A stretch of 64,000 bases of DNA from Alphaproteobacteria bacterium (lineage in GTDB: Bacteria > Pseudomonadota > Alphaproteobacteria > Acetobacterales > Acetobacteraceae): the NCBI GenBank assembly GCA_020850755.1, contig JADZEB010000005.1, positions 1 through 64,000 of the forward strand, written 5' to 3'. Position numbers and translations under genes: made by a program. Shown one piece after another: positions 12,074 through 21,048 of the stretch. Position 1 is the stretch's first letter; every line of letters begins with the position of its first letter. A model generated the notes under the pieces. That model made no database searches and had not been told where the DNA came from. It saw only the letters and a program-made list of their open reading frames with translations.

Positions 12074-12864
12074 CGGGCGCCTCCTGCGCCCGTCGCAGCG
12101 GCGAGATCGGGCGCCATCATGTCCCACAGTTCGGCGGTAAGCTGCACATAGGCGGGGTCGTGGCGCAGGCGCATCAGGTCGCGCTCGGCCGGCAGCGGCA
12201 CATCGACGATGCGCCGGATGCGTCCCGGGCGCGGGGTGAACACGACGCAACGATCAGCGAGCGCCACCGCCTCGTCGAGATCGTGCGTCACGAACAGCAC
12301 CGTCTTGCGCAAGGACCGGCAAAGCCGGCGCAACTCGATCTGCATGGCGAGGCGAAGCTGCGCGTCGAGCGCGGCGAAGGGCTCGTCCAGCAGCAGCGTC
12401 TCGGGATTGTAGGCGAGCAGCCGGGCCAGCGCCGTGCGCTTGCGCATGCCGCCCGAGAGTTGCGAGGGGTAGGAGCTTTCGAAGCCGGAAAGGCCCACAA
12501 GCGCCATCAACTCGCGCACGCGCTCGCGTGCTTCTGCGCGCGGCACGCCCCGGATCTCGAGCGGCACCATGATGTTGCCCACCACGTCGCGCCAGGGCAG
12601 CAGATGGTCGTGCTGTGTCATGTAGCCGGTGTCGAGGTTGTAGGTCGTCACCGGGTTGCCACGGTAGCGCACCTGCCCCTGGCTCGGCTGGAACAGGCCC
12701 GCGGTCATGTTGAGCAGCGTCGACTTGCCGCAGCCCGATGGGCCGACCAGGGTCACGAACTCGCCTTCCGCCACCGCCAGCCCGACGTCCTGGACGGCGA
12801 TCACCTCGCCCTGGTTGGTGGCGAAGCTCTTGCCGACCGCCTCGAACTCGATCGCGACGGTCAT
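12070..12864 (-). CDS. ABC ATP-binding protein, SsuB/TauB/NrtD type
   Basis: Nucleotide-binding subunit (264 aa), first gene of the minus-strand import operon. Walker A GPSGCGKST, signature LSGGMRKR, Walker B LLLDEPFAALD and H-loop FVTHDLDEA are intact; GMRKR and DEPFAALD are typical of the nitrate/sulfonate/taurine family. ATG 12864 starts the family homology; the longer frame up to 13254 runs into the divergent MoaD-like gene and is not coding. Confidence 0.93.
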   Translation of the reverse strand: MTVAIEFEAVGKSFATNQGEVIAVQDVGLAVAEGEFVTLVGPSGCGKSTLLNMTAGLFQPSQGQVRYRGNPVTTYNLDTGYMTQHDHLLPWRDVVGNIMVPLEIRGVPRAEARERVRELMALVGLSGFESSYPSQLSGGMRKRTALARLLAYNPETLLLDEPFAALDAQLRLAMQIELRRLCRSLRKTVLFVTHDLDEAVALADRCVVFTPRPGRIRRIVDVPLPAERDLMRLRHDPAYVQLTAELWDMMAPDLAAATGAGGAR

Positions 12865-13030
12865 GGTGTGACGATCGGTCGCAGCATGGCGGAGTGGCGT
12901 GCCGGCGATCGGGGAACAATGTGGTCGGGCAAGGGCTGCATGCCGGAAACGGTAGGGGCACCTCCGGCCAGCGTCAACCCGACCTTGTGCGGTGGCGGGA
13001 GGCGCTGTCGGCGTGCTGGACGCAATTGCC

Positions 13031-13061
13031 TTGACGCGGGGCGGGCACCTTGGCCTAGGCT
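13031..13061 (+). promoter_or_regulatory. Candidate promoter of the MoaD-like/propeller pair
   Basis: TTGACG (13031-13036, 5 of 6 consensus) and an 18-19 base spacer lead to CTAGGCT (13055-13061). The ATG lies about 30 bases downstream. A similar GGCTAG-type -10 appears before other operons in this window. Confidence 0.45.
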
Positions 13062-13092
13062 CGCGGCCCTCTGTCGAAGCCGGATCGAGCCC

Positions 13093-13362
13093 ATGCCGCG
13101 CGTCGTGTTCACGGCCAACCTGCAACGCCATGTCGCCTGCCCCGAGGCCGAGGCGAATGGCGCCACCGTGCGCGCGGTGCTCGATGCCGTGTTCGCCGCC
13201 AATCCGCGCGCGCGCCTCTATGTCGTGGACGAGCAGGGCGCCCTGCGCCGGCACATGGCGATCTTCGTCGATGGCGTGGCGATCCGCGACCGCGTGCGCC
13301 TGTCCGACGCGGTGGCCGAGGATGGCGAGATCTATGTCATGCAGTCACTCACTGGTGGCTGA
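13093..13362 (+). CDS. MoaD/ThiS-like ubiquitin-fold protein ending in Gly-Gly
   Basis: An 89-aa beta-grasp protein. It begins with a beta strand (PRVVFTANLQRHV), has a conserved VRAVLDAVFAANP helix and a FVDGVAIRD segment, and ends in SLTGG. A C-terminal Gly-Gly is the site where MoaD, ThiS and related sulfur carriers are adenylated and thiocarboxylated. No E1-like enzyme, MoaE or ThiG lies nearby. The gene is followed 18 bases later by a beta-propeller gene, a pairing that suggests a specific partner rather than general molybdopterin synthesis (inference). Confidence 0.85.
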   Translation: MPRVVFTANLQRHVACPEAEANGATVRAVLDAVFAANPRARLYVVDEQGALRRHMAIFVDGVAIRDRVRLSDAVAEDGEIYVMQSLTGG

Positions 13363-13380
13363 GCGAAGGAGGGCGCGCCG

Positions 13381-14496
13381 ATGAGCGATCATCTGCTGGT
13401 GGCCACGCGCAAGGGGCTGTTCACGCTCGCCCGTGCGGCCGGTGGCATCTGGGACGTCGCCGATACGGCCTTCTATGGCGACAATGTCTCGGTGGTGCTG
13501 CCCGATCCGCGCGACGGGCGCGTCTATGCCGCGCTCGATCACGGGCATTTCGGCGTCAAGTTCCACCGCAAGGAGCCCGCCGGCGCGTGGCAGGAATGCG
13601 CCGCACCCACCTATCCGGAGAAGCCGGAGGGGCTTGACGACCGCGACGGCATGGGCACGCCCGTTCCATGGGCGACGCAGCGCATCTTCGCGCTGGAGGC
13701 GGGCGGGGCGGAGGAGCCGGGCGCGCTCTGGGCCGGTACCCTGCCGGGCGGGCTGTTCCGCTCCACCGATGGCGGGGCGAGCTGGTCGCTCCTGCGCTCG
13801 CTCTGGGATCATCCGAAGCGGCGCGAATGGATGGGCGGGGGGCTCGGCCTGCCGGCGATCGGGGCGATCTGCGTCGATCCGCGCGATGCGGCGCGGGTGC
13901 ATATCGGCATCTCCTGCGGCGGGGTGTGGATGACCGCAGATCGCGGCGAGAGCTGGCAGATTCGCGGCCAGGGCTTGCGCGCGGAATGGGTGCCGCCCGA
14001 GCGCATCTACGATCCCAACATCCAGGACGTGCACATGCTGGCGCAGTGCCGCGCCGTGCCCGAGCGGATGTGGGTGCAGCACCATAACGGCATCTTCCAT
14101 TCTTCGGATGCCGGCCGGTCCTGGACCGAGGCCGCGGGTGTGCAGCCCTCGGCCTTCGGCTTCGCCGCGGCGGCGCATCCGCTCGATCCGGACACGGCCT
14201 GGTTCGTGCCCGCGATCAAGGACGAAAGGCGCGTGCCGCATGACGGCGCGCTCGTGGTCACGCGCACGCGCGATGGCGGGCAGAGCTTCGAGGCGTTGAC
14301 GAACGGCCTGCCGCAGCGTCACGCCTACGACCTCGTGCTGCGCCACGGGCTGGCGGTGGACGAAACGGGGCGGCGGCTGGCGATCGGCAGCTCCACCGGC
14401 GGGCTCTGGACCAGCGAGGATGGCGGCGAGAGCTGGCGCGGCATCGAGGCGCGCCTCCCGCCCATCCACCAGGTGCGGTTCGTTCCGGCGCGGTAG
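13381..14496 (+). CDS. BNR/sialidase-like beta-propeller protein
   Basis: A 371-aa cytoplasmic-looking protein without signal peptide. It contains repeated propeller blades with Asp-box-like motifs (STDGGASWSLL, TADRGESWQIR, SSDAGRSWTEA, TRDGGQSFEAL, SEDGGESWRGI) at roughly 120, 185, 245, 305 and 345. Asp-box propellers occur in sialidases and many non-enzymatic scaffold proteins. I do not see evidence for sialidase activity, and such proteins are often mislabelled 'glycosyl hydrolase'. Translation is probably coupled to the MoaD-like gene 18 bases upstream. Confidence 0.85.
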   Translation: MSDHLLVATRKGLFTLARAAGGIWDVADTAFYGDNVSVVLPDPRDGRVYAALDHGHFGVKFHRKEPAGAWQECAAPTYPEKPEGLDDRDGMGTPVPWATQRIFALEAGGAEEPGALWAGTLPGGLFRSTDGGASWSLLRSLWDHPKRREWMGGGLGLPAIGAICVDPRDAARVHIGISCGGVWMTADRGESWQIRGQGLRAEWVPPERIYDPNIQDVHMLAQCRAVPERMWVQHHNGIFHSSDAGRSWTEAAGVQPSAFGFAAAAHPLDPDTAWFVPAIKDERRVPHDGALVVTRTRDGGQSFEALTNGLPQRHAYDLVLRHGLAVDETGRRLAIGSSTGGLWTSEDGGESWRGIEARLPPIHQVRFVPAR

Positions 14497-14596
14497 GGGC
14501 CCGCCGCCGAGGCCGGCTTGCGCTCGGGCCGCAACTGCGGCCTGATGGGCACGGGCGGCATGTTCGCCGGCACGCATGCAAGCGAAGGGGAAGGCC

Positions 14597-15538
14597 ATGG
14601 AAATCCGCAATCTCGGCACGTCGGGCCTGCGCGTCTCGGCGATCGGGCTCGGCTGCAACAATTTCGGCGGCCGCATCGACCGCGAGGCGACGCGCGCCGT
14701 GCTGCACAAGGCCTTCGACCTCGGCATCACCCTGTTCGACACCGCCGATGTCTATGGCGAGCGCGGCGGCTCGGAAACTGTGATGGGCGAGCTTCTGGGC
14801 GAGATGCGCAAGGGCATCGTGCTCGCCACCAAGTTCGGCATGGCGATGAGCGATGACGGCACCAAGCAGGGCGGCTCGCGCCGCTACATCATGCGCGCGG
14901 TGGAAGACAGCCTGCGCCGCCTGCGCACCGACCATATCGACCTCTACCAGATCCACCAGACCGACGCGCTGACACCGATCGAGGAGACGCTGCGCGCGCT
15001 CGACGACCTGATCCGCCAGGGCAAGGTGCGCTATATCGGTTGCTCGAACCATGCGGCCTGGCGCGTGGTGGAAGCCGCCTGGACGGCGCAGGGCTGCGGG
15101 CTGAACCGCTTCGTCTCCTGCCAGGACGAATACTCGCTCGTGTTCCGCAAGCCCGAGGCCGAGCTGATGCCGGCGGCGCGCAAGTACGGGCTCGGCCTGC
15201 TGCCCTATTTCCCGCTCGCCTCGGGCCTGCTCACCGGCAAGTACCGGCGCAACGCACCGATGCCCGCGGGCGCGCGCCTGACCAAGACCGAGCGGCTGGC
15301 CAACCGCTACCTCACCGACCGCAACTGGGAAATCGCCGAGAAGCTGGACGCCTTCGCCACCGCGCGCGGGCGGACGATGCTGGAACTCGCCTTCTCCTGG
15401 CTCCTGGCGCAATCGCCGGTCACCTCGGTGATCGCGGGCGCGACCCGGCCGGAGCAGCTCGAGCAGAACGTCAAGGCGGGCGACTGGAAGCTCTCGGCCG
15501 AGGATCTGGCCGAGATCGACCGTATCACGGCGGGGTAG
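14597..15538 (+). CDS. Aldo/keto reductase
   Basis: NADPH-dependent reductase of the AKR superfamily (313 aa, a TIM barrel). The catalytic tetrad is recognisable: Asp and Tyr in FDTADVYGERGGSE, Lys in LATKFG and His in YQIHQTD. The C-terminal cofactor region includes VTSVIAGATRPEQLEQN. It resembles the YhdN/Gfo-type group of general sugar or aldehyde reductases. ATG 14597 has a strong AAGGGGAAGG upstream; an in-frame ATG at 14576 is less likely. Single gene; substrate unknown. Confidence 0.92.
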   Translation: MEIRNLGTSGLRVSAIGLGCNNFGGRIDREATRAVLHKAFDLGITLFDTADVYGERGGSETVMGELLGEMRKGIVLATKFGMAMSDDGTKQGGSRRYIMRAVEDSLRRLRTDHIDLYQIHQTDALTPIEETLRALDDLIRQGKVRYIGCSNHAAWRVVEAAWTAQGCGLNRFVSCQDEYSLVFRKPEAELMPAARKYGLGLLPYFPLASGLLTGKYRRNAPMPAGARLTKTERLANRYLTDRNWEIAEKLDAFATARGRTMLELAFSWLLAQSPVTSVIAGATRPEQLEQNVKAGDWKLSAEDLAEIDRITAG

Positions 15539-15649
15539 GGGCGGGCGGTGGCGGCGCGGTAATCATTGCGAATCACGAACAATTGTCTGCCATCCGGCGC
15601 CGCGCCGGCGCTATGATCCCGCTCCCGCCAGCAGCGCCGGGAGGGCAGG

Positions 15650-16255
15650 ATGCCCGACAGCCTCCTCTATCACGACGGCAATCGCCGCCTGCAGGACGCG
15701 TTCGACAGCCGGCGCATCGCCGACCGCCTGGAGAGCGTGTTGGCGCGCACCGCCTTCAGCGATGGCGACCGCGCCTTCATCGAGAACGCGCCCTTCTTCT
15801 TCTTCGCCACCGCCGACGCCGAGGGGCGCCCCGACTGCTCCTTCAAGGGCGGGATGCGCGGCTTCGTGCGCGTGGTCGGGCCGTCCGAACTCGCCTTCCC
15901 CGACTATGACGGCAACGGCATGTTCAAGAGCCTGGGCAACATCCTCGTCAACCCGGCGGTGGGGATGCTGTTCATCGACATGGGCGAGAAGCCGCGCCGG
16001 CTGCGCGTCAACGGCAGGGCGAGCGTGAGCCGCGACGATCCGCTGCTCGAAACCTTCGTCGGCGCGCAGATGCTGGTGCGGGTGGCGGCGCGCGCGATCT
16101 TCCCCAATTGCCCGCGCTACATCCCGCAGGGCGCGGGCGCCGAGCCCTCGGTCTATGCGCCGCGGCCGGGATATGATCCGCCGGAACCCGGGTGGAAATC
16201 CTTCCCCGAATTCAAGGACCATGTCCACCCGCGCCAGAAGACCCCGCGCGGGTGA
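15650..16255 (+). CDS. Pyridoxamine-5'-phosphate-oxidase-like flavin protein
   Basis: A 201-aa split-barrel FMN-binding protein. The segment FFFATADAEGRPDCSFKGG and the later NPAVGMLFIDMGEKPRRLRVNG are the usual strands of the PNPOx-like fold. CPRYI near residue 160 is shared with 'pyridoxamine 5'-phosphate oxidase family' proteins of alphaproteobacteria. True PdxH activity is doubtful, since these homologs more often act on other substrates. Monocistronic, 111 bases after the aldo/keto reductase, convergent with the next operon. Confidence 0.85.
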   Translation: MPDSLLYHDGNRRLQDAFDSRRIADRLESVLARTAFSDGDRAFIENAPFFFFATADAEGRPDCSFKGGMRGFVRVVGPSELAFPDYDGNGMFKSLGNILVNPAVGMLFIDMGEKPRRLRVNGRASVSRDDPLLETFVGAQMLVRVAARAIFPNCPRYIPQGAGAEPSVYAPRPGYDPPEPGWKSFPEFKDHVHPRQKTPRG

Positions 16256-16301
16256 GGCCGCGCCAGAAAACCCCGCGCGGCTGAAGGCGCGGCAGAGGCG
16301 C

Positions 16302-16712
16302 CTAGTGGTGGCCGGCGGGAAGCTCGGCCAGTTCGATCAGGACGTTGCCGGTGGATTCGGGATCGATGAAGGCGATGCGGCTGCCGCCATGGCCGATGCG
16401 CGCCGTCTCGTCCAGGAGCTTCACGCCCTTGGCCTTCAGCTCCTCGAGCGCGCCGTCGATATCCTCGACCTCGAAGCAGAGGTGCCAGATGCTCTCGCCA
16501 TTCCTGGCGATCCAGGCGTTCACCTTCGATTGCGCGCCCTCGCCCTCGAGCAGTTCGAGATAGGTCTCGCCGATCGGATACATGGCGAGCCTGGTGGTGC
16601 CGATCTTCTCCTCGTATTCGAGCTTGAGCCCGAACAGGTTCTCGAGCATCGCCATGTGCTTGCGCATGTCGCGGACGGCGATGGCGACATGCTCGACGCG
16701 CTTGATCTTCAT
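16302..16712 (-). CDS. VOC (glyoxalase-fold) protein, methylmalonyl-CoA-epimerase-like
   Basis: A 136-aa protein with two beta-alpha-beta-beta-beta units. VEHVAIAVRD supplies the first metal His, YLELLEGEG a Glu, WHLCFEVEDID the second His, and NVLIELAEL the final Glu, giving the 2-His/2-Glu metal site of the VOC family. Overall order and length fit methylmalonyl-CoA epimerase (propionate route) or a glyoxalase I-like enzyme. It lies 93 bases downstream of an iron/polyamine-type ABC operon on the same strand and may be its last gene. ATG 16712 chosen; a longer frame to 16763 is unlikely. Confidence 0.85.
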   Translation of the reverse strand: MKIKRVEHVAIAVRDMRKHMAMLENLFGLKLEYEEKIGTTRLAMYPIGETYLELLEGEGAQSKVNAWIARNGESIWHLCFEVEDIDGALEELKAKGVKLLDETARIGHGGSRIAFIDPESTGNVLIELAELPAGHH

Positions 16713-16805
16713 CGGGCGGGCTCCCTGCAAGGATGGGCTGGCGGTGCGCACGGCAGGGAGCATAGCCCGCGCGCCCGCCGCAATGAAGCCCGGGCGCCAG
16801 CGCGC

Positions 16806-17882
16806 CTAGTCGGGCGGCAGCAGCACGATGCGATCGGGCGGGATCGACAGCGTCACACGCGCCCCCGGCTCAAGGTCGATCTGCGCGTGGGTGCGGATGA
16901 CGCCGCCCGCCGCCTCGATCAGATATTCGGTGACGGGACCGGTATAGTGCGCTTCGGCGATGGTGCCGGCGAAGCGGTTGGCACCGTCGGCCGCCGCGTC
17001 GCCTGCCGGCTCGCCCGGCTGCACCCGGATGTCCTCGGGCCGGATCGCGGCCAGCGCGCGCGTCCCGCCCTGCGCGGTCGAGGCGAGCGCGATCGGCGTG
17101 CCGTCGGGGCAGAGCCAGGGGCCGGCGGCATCGTCGCGGTGCAACGCGACGAAGGTCACCTTGCCGACGAAATCGGCGACGAAGCGGCTGGCCGGGCGGC
17201 GATAGAGGTCCTGCGGCGTGCCGATCTGCACGATGCGGCCATGATCCATGACGATGACGCGGTCCGACATGGACAGCGCCTCCTCGCGGTCGTGCGTCAC
17301 ATAGACGGCGGCGATGCCGAGGCGCCGTTGCAGGCGGCGGATCTCCCCGCGCATGCCCTCGCGCAGCTTGGCGTCGAGATTGGACAGGGGCTCGTCGAAC
17401 AGCAGCACGCGCGGGCTGCCCACAATCGCGCGCGCCAGCGCCACGCGCTGCTGCTGCCCGCCCGACAGCTGCGAGGGGTGGCGCCCGGCCAGCTCGGCCA
17501 GCCCCACCACGCGCAGCGCATCCTCGACCTCGGTCCTGGCCTGGGCCGCGCCCATGCCGCGCACCGAGAGCGGGAAGCCGACATTGTCGCGCACGGTCAT
17601 GTGCGGCCAGACGGCGTAGGACTGGAACACCATGCCGATCTGGCGCTCATGCGCGGGCACGAGCAGGTTCTGCGCCGGGGCGGACACCAGGCGCTCGCCG
17701 ATGCGGATCTCGCCGCCCGTCGCGTCCTCGAGTCCGGCGATGCAGCGCAAGGTCGTGGTCTTGCCGCAGCCCGAGGGGCCGAGCAGGCTGACGAACTCGC
17801 CATCGCCGATCTCGAAGGAGATCTCGTTGACGGCCAGCACCGTGCCATAGGCTTTGGAGAGGCGGCTGACACTGATTCCCAT
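16806..17882 (-). CDS. ABC ATP-binding protein, FbpC/PotA type
   Basis: Nucleotide-binding subunit (358 aa) of an uptake system for iron, polyamine or a similar solute. Walker A GPSGCGKTT, signature LSGGQQQRV, Walker B LLFDEPLSNLD and H-loop YVTHDREEA are intact. The C-terminal third (from about residue 240) is a TOBE/MOI-type beta domain that can carry regulation. The gene starts 18 bases behind the fused permease stop, so it belongs to the same transcript. Confidence 0.93.
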   Translation of the reverse strand: MGISVSRLSKAYGTVLAVNEISFEIGDGEFVSLLGPSGCGKTTTLRCIAGLEDATGGEIRIGERLVSAPAQNLLVPAHERQIGMVFQSYAVWPHMTVRDNVGFPLSVRGMGAAQARTEVEDALRVVGLAELAGRHPSQLSGGQQQRVALARAIVGSPRVLLFDEPLSNLDAKLREGMRGEIRRLQRRLGIAAVYVTHDREEALSMSDRVIVMDHGRIVQIGTPQDLYRRPASRFVADFVGKVTFVALHRDDAAGPWLCPDGTPIALASTAQGGTRALAAIRPEDIRVQPGEPAGDAAADGANRFAGTIAEAHYTGPVTEYLIEAAGGVIRTHAQIDLEPGARVTLSIPPDRIVLLPPD

Positions 17883-17900
17883 CTGCCCGAAACCTGTTCG

Positions 17901-19625
17901 CTAGAAGCGCCGCCCGGCGGGCGCAAGACGGCCTATCACCACCAGGCTGCCGAAGATGATCAGCGTCGCCACCACCGAAAGCGCGCTGGCCAGGCCCCAG
18001 TTCGCCTGCTCGAAGAAGGCCCAGATCGAGATCGAGATCACCTGTGTGTTGGCCGAGTAGAGCAGGATCGCCGAGGAGATCTCGCGGAAGAAGGCCATGA
18101 ACAGCAGGAAGTAGGCGCTCTGGATCGAGGGCGAGATGATCGGCAGCATGATGCGCAGCGCCGCGCGCAGGCGGTTGGCGCCGCTCACCCACGCCGCTTC
18201 CTCCAGGCTGCGATCGACCTGCACCATCTGCCCGCCCACCGTCTCGGTGGCGTAGGGCAGGAAGCGCGTGACGAAGGCGATGATGATCACCGCGATGGTG
18301 CCGTAGAGCGGCAGCGGCAGGAAGGCATAGGCCCAGAGCAGGCCGAGGCCGAGCACGATGCCCGGCACGCCGAAGGGCAGCACGGTGACGAAGTCGAGCC
18401 AGCGATGGCCCTTCGGGCGCACGCGCAGCGTGAAATAGGCGCACATCAGGCCGAGCAGCACGCCGAACACGGCGCCCACCCCCGATACCAGCAGCGTGTT
18501 CCAGAAGCTGCGCAGCGTCGAGCCGCTTTCCCAGATGAAGGCATAGTTGCGCAGCGTGTACATGCCGTTGAACGGATTGGCGGTGAACCAGCGCAGCACC
18601 GAGGTATAGAGCAGGATCAGCATCGGCAGCAGCAGCGCGAGGAAGATGAAGCCGAAGCAGAACAGGTTCGCCGCCCACTTCCAGCGCCCGAGCGGGATCG
18701 GCTTCACGCGGCCCGCCTTGCCGGTGATGGTGGTCAGCCTGCCCGCGCGCGTGACGCGCCGCTGCGCCCAGATCGCCGCCCCCGTGATGGCCGAGAGCGC
18801 GAGCCCGATCGCGGCGGCCAGCCCGTAATCGACCGGCGAGAAGCGGCAGAGCAGGTAAAGCTGGGTCGCCAGCATGTTGACCTGGCCCGGAATGCCGATC
18901 AGGGCCGGGATGGCGAACTGCTCGATCGTCAGGATGAAGACCAGGATGAAGCTCGACGCGATCGAGTAGGCCAGGAGCGGCAGCGTCACGCGGCGGATCA
19001 CGGTCGCGGGGCGGGCGCCCGCGGCCAGCGCGGCTTCCTCGTAGGTTGCGTCCATGCCGATGATCGGCCCGCGCACCGTGAGATAGACGAACGGCACCTG
19101 GTGCAGCACCGTGACATAGACGATGCCGAGCGCCGAATAGATGTCGGTGCGCAGGAAGTCGAGCCCGAGCAGGTCGCCGACGATCGCGTTGATGATCCCC
19201 CCCGGCGCGCCGAGGATGATCCAGGCCATCGCCACGATGAAGGAGGGGAAGTAGAAGGCGAGCCCGATCAGCGCCGTCATCAGCGACTTGTGGCGGAAAT
19301 CGGTGCGATGGATCACGAGCGCAAGCGCGGTGCCGATGACGATGCAGATCGCCGCCGAGACCAGCCCGATCCAGAGCGTGGTCCAGACCGTCGTCACCAC
19401 CCCGCCGGAGGCGAGGTTGGCGTAGTTCTGCAGCGTCCATTCGCCGGGCGAGCCGGGCGCACTGGTGCGGAAGCTGCCATAGATCAGCGCCGAGAGCGGC
19501 ACCAGCACCAGCAGCAGCACGGTTGCGAAGGTGAGGATGTAGAGCGCATTCAGCACGCGCTCCGACAAGCCCTTCCCCGCCCGCGCCGCTGCCGGCGCGG
19601 GCATCGGCACGGCCGCGCCCTGCAT
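17901..19625 (-). CDS. Fused ABC permease, FbpB type (two permease domains)
   Basis: A 574-aa inner-membrane protein with two BPD_transp_1 domains in tandem, roughly residues 1-270 and 290-574. Each has about six helices and an EAA-type loop: EEAALAAGARPATVIRRVTL and EEAAWVSGANRLRAALRIML. The single-chain arrangement is characteristic of FbpB/SfuB-type iron permeases and of some 2-aminoethylphosphonate systems. ATG 19625 has a GGGAGG ribosome site 4-10 bases upstream; longer frames overlap the binding-protein gene. Confidence 0.93.
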   Translation of the reverse strand: MQGAAVPMPAPAAARAGKGLSERVLNALYILTFATVLLLVLVPLSALIYGSFRTSAPGSPGEWTLQNYANLASGGVVTTVWTTLWIGLVSAAICIVIGTALALVIHRTDFRHKSLMTALIGLAFYFPSFIVAMAWIILGAPGGIINAIVGDLLGLDFLRTDIYSALGIVYVTVLHQVPFVYLTVRGPIIGMDATYEEAALAAGARPATVIRRVTLPLLAYSIASSFILVFILTIEQFAIPALIGIPGQVNMLATQLYLLCRFSPVDYGLAAAIGLALSAITGAAIWAQRRVTRAGRLTTITGKAGRVKPIPLGRWKWAANLFCFGFIFLALLLPMLILLYTSVLRWFTANPFNGMYTLRNYAFIWESGSTLRSFWNTLLVSGVGAVFGVLLGLMCAYFTLRVRPKGHRWLDFVTVLPFGVPGIVLGLGLLWAYAFLPLPLYGTIAVIIIAFVTRFLPYATETVGGQMVQVDRSLEEAAWVSGANRLRAALRIMLPIISPSIQSAYFLLFMAFFREISSAILLYSANTQVISISIWAFFEQANWGLASALSVVATLIIFGSLVVIGRLAPAGRRF

Positions 19626-19677
19626 CACGATCCCTCCCGACCCCTGCTGGATGCGCGCTGTCGCCGCGATCGCGTCG

Positions 19678-20745
19678 CTAGCGGACGCCGAACACCGTGC
19701 GCCAGTGGCTGACGATCTGCTGCTGGCGCGCCGGCGTGAGGATCGCCTCGCCATCGACCACCTTGGGCAGCGCGGCGGTGGCCGGGATCTTCGACAAGGG
19801 CGGTGCGCCGCGGCGCGAGACGGGCAGGCCGCCATAGCGCTGCAAGGCTTCCTGGCCCTTCGCCGTCATGAGCCAGTTGAGCAGCACGCGCGCCGCGTTG
19901 GGGTTCGGCGCGCGCGCGGCGACGAAGGCATAGCCGGGCGAGAGCGTGGTGCCGGACGCCGGATAGACGAAGCCCACGGGCGCGCCATCCTCGAGCAGCG
20001 GGTTGAGCGGCAGGTCGGTGAGGTGGGCGATGCGCGCATCGCCGCGGATCACCGCCTGGATGATGCCGCCCGAGCCCTCGAAGAAGCGCACCTGGTTGGC
20101 GCGCAGCTTCTCGGCCGCCTCGCGGATGCCGAGATCCTCCCAGTAGGCGACGATCTGCTGCACGGCAACCGAGCGCCAGGGCGGGTTCATCGCCACCCGG
20201 CCGCGCCACTTCGGATCGAACAGGTCGGTCCATTCCTTCGGCGCGTCGGCGTCGCGCACCTGGTTCTTGTTCCAGATGATGCATTCGCGCGCATGGTGCA
20301 GCGCGAACATCATGTTGTCCTTGACGTGGGCGGCATCGAAGTTGGACAGCTCGGGCGGGGTCCAGCGCGCCATCCAGCCCTGGCCCCTGCCCCCATGGAC
20401 GCGCTCGTCGGGGAAGGTGATCATCACGTCGGCGATGTTGCGCCCGGCGTTGAACTCGGTCTGGAAGCGCTCGATCAGCGGGTTGCTGCCGAGCCGGATC
20501 TGCTCGGTGGCGATGCCGGGATTGTCCTCGCGGAACAGCCGCAGCATCGGCTCGATGCCGTTCGGCTGGAGGTTGTTGTAGAACATCACCTTGCCCTCGC
20601 GGCGCGCGGCGGCAACGACCTCGCTCCAGGCGGGCCCGGGGGCGGCGGCCTGCTGGGCGCTTGCGCCGGTCGCGGCCACGGCACCTGCGGCGGCGGTGGC
20701 AATGAATGTGCGGCGGGACAGGCCGCGGCGGCGAAGGCGATCCAT
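19678..20745 (-). CDS. ABC extracellular substrate-binding protein, FbpA-like
   Basis: Periplasmic receptor (355 aa), first gene of the operon. The N-terminus holds a twin-arginine motif (LSRRTFIA), an Ala-rich core and an ASA-QQ cleavage site near residue 30, so Tat export is likely. The body (EGKVMFYNNLQPN, then DVMITFPDERVHGGRGQGWM) matches the class of iron, thiamine, putrescine or phosphonate binders. The usual C-terminal Tyr pair of ferric binders is not obvious, so the ligand stays open. ATG 20745 chosen at the start of the signal peptide. Confidence 0.9.
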   Translation of the reverse strand: MDRLRRRGLSRRTFIATAAAGAVAATGASAQQAAAPGPAWSEVVAAARREGKVMFYNNLQPNGIEPMLRLFREDNPGIATEQIRLGSNPLIERFQTEFNAGRNIADVMITFPDERVHGGRGQGWMARWTPPELSNFDAAHVKDNMMFALHHARECIIWNKNQVRDADAPKEWTDLFDPKWRGRVAMNPPWRSVAVQQIVAYWEDLGIREAAEKLRANQVRFFEGSGGIIQAVIRGDARIAHLTDLPLNPLLEDGAPVGFVYPASGTTLSPGYAFVAARAPNPNAARVLLNWLMTAKGQEALQRYGGLPVSRRGAPPLSKIPATAALPKVVDGEAILTPARQQQIVSHWRTVFGVR

Positions 20746-21048
20746 GGTCGTTCTCCCGGTCGAATGACGAGACGAATCAGTGGGGCAGATCAGTTGGGCA
20801 AAGGCCGGTCTTGCCGCGTGCCGTGCGGAAAATGAAGAACGGGATCGCGGCCCGGGCACAGGCTGGACCTGTTGTCGCTCTGCTGCAAGACGAATAGCGC
20901 AGGACCGGAAGGCCCGTCCAGACGGCACGCGCCCGGGGCCGCCTGTGCTTGCGGGCCGCGGCGGCACTCGGTATTACCTGGGACAAGTCTGGCTCGCGCC
21001 GCCGAGATGGCGCGCCACCGCCCCGCGACAGACCGGAGAAACCGAACG
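20746..21048. other. Divergent intergenic region
   Basis: 303 bases between the FbpA-like gene (minus) and a MmgE/PrpD gene (plus). I see no convincing gene. A weak plus-strand promoter candidate is TTGCGG (20949-20954), a 17-base spacer and TATTAC (20972-20977). No recognisable riboswitch. Confidence 0.5.

Noticed and set aside
12865-13092. TPP riboswitch before the NMT1/THI5-type ABC operon
   Set aside because: No conserved thi-box sequence such as CUGAGA is visible on the minus strand in this gap.
16155-19712. Open plus-strand frame of 1185 residues
   Set aside because: It lies opposite the VOC, ATPase and fused permease genes and has His/Gln/Arg-rich shadow composition; the minus-strand genes have clear family motifs.
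20746-21048. tRNA or structured RNA in the divergent gap
   Set aside because: GC-rich hairpins are present, but no cloverleaf, T-loop consensus or known riboswitch core.
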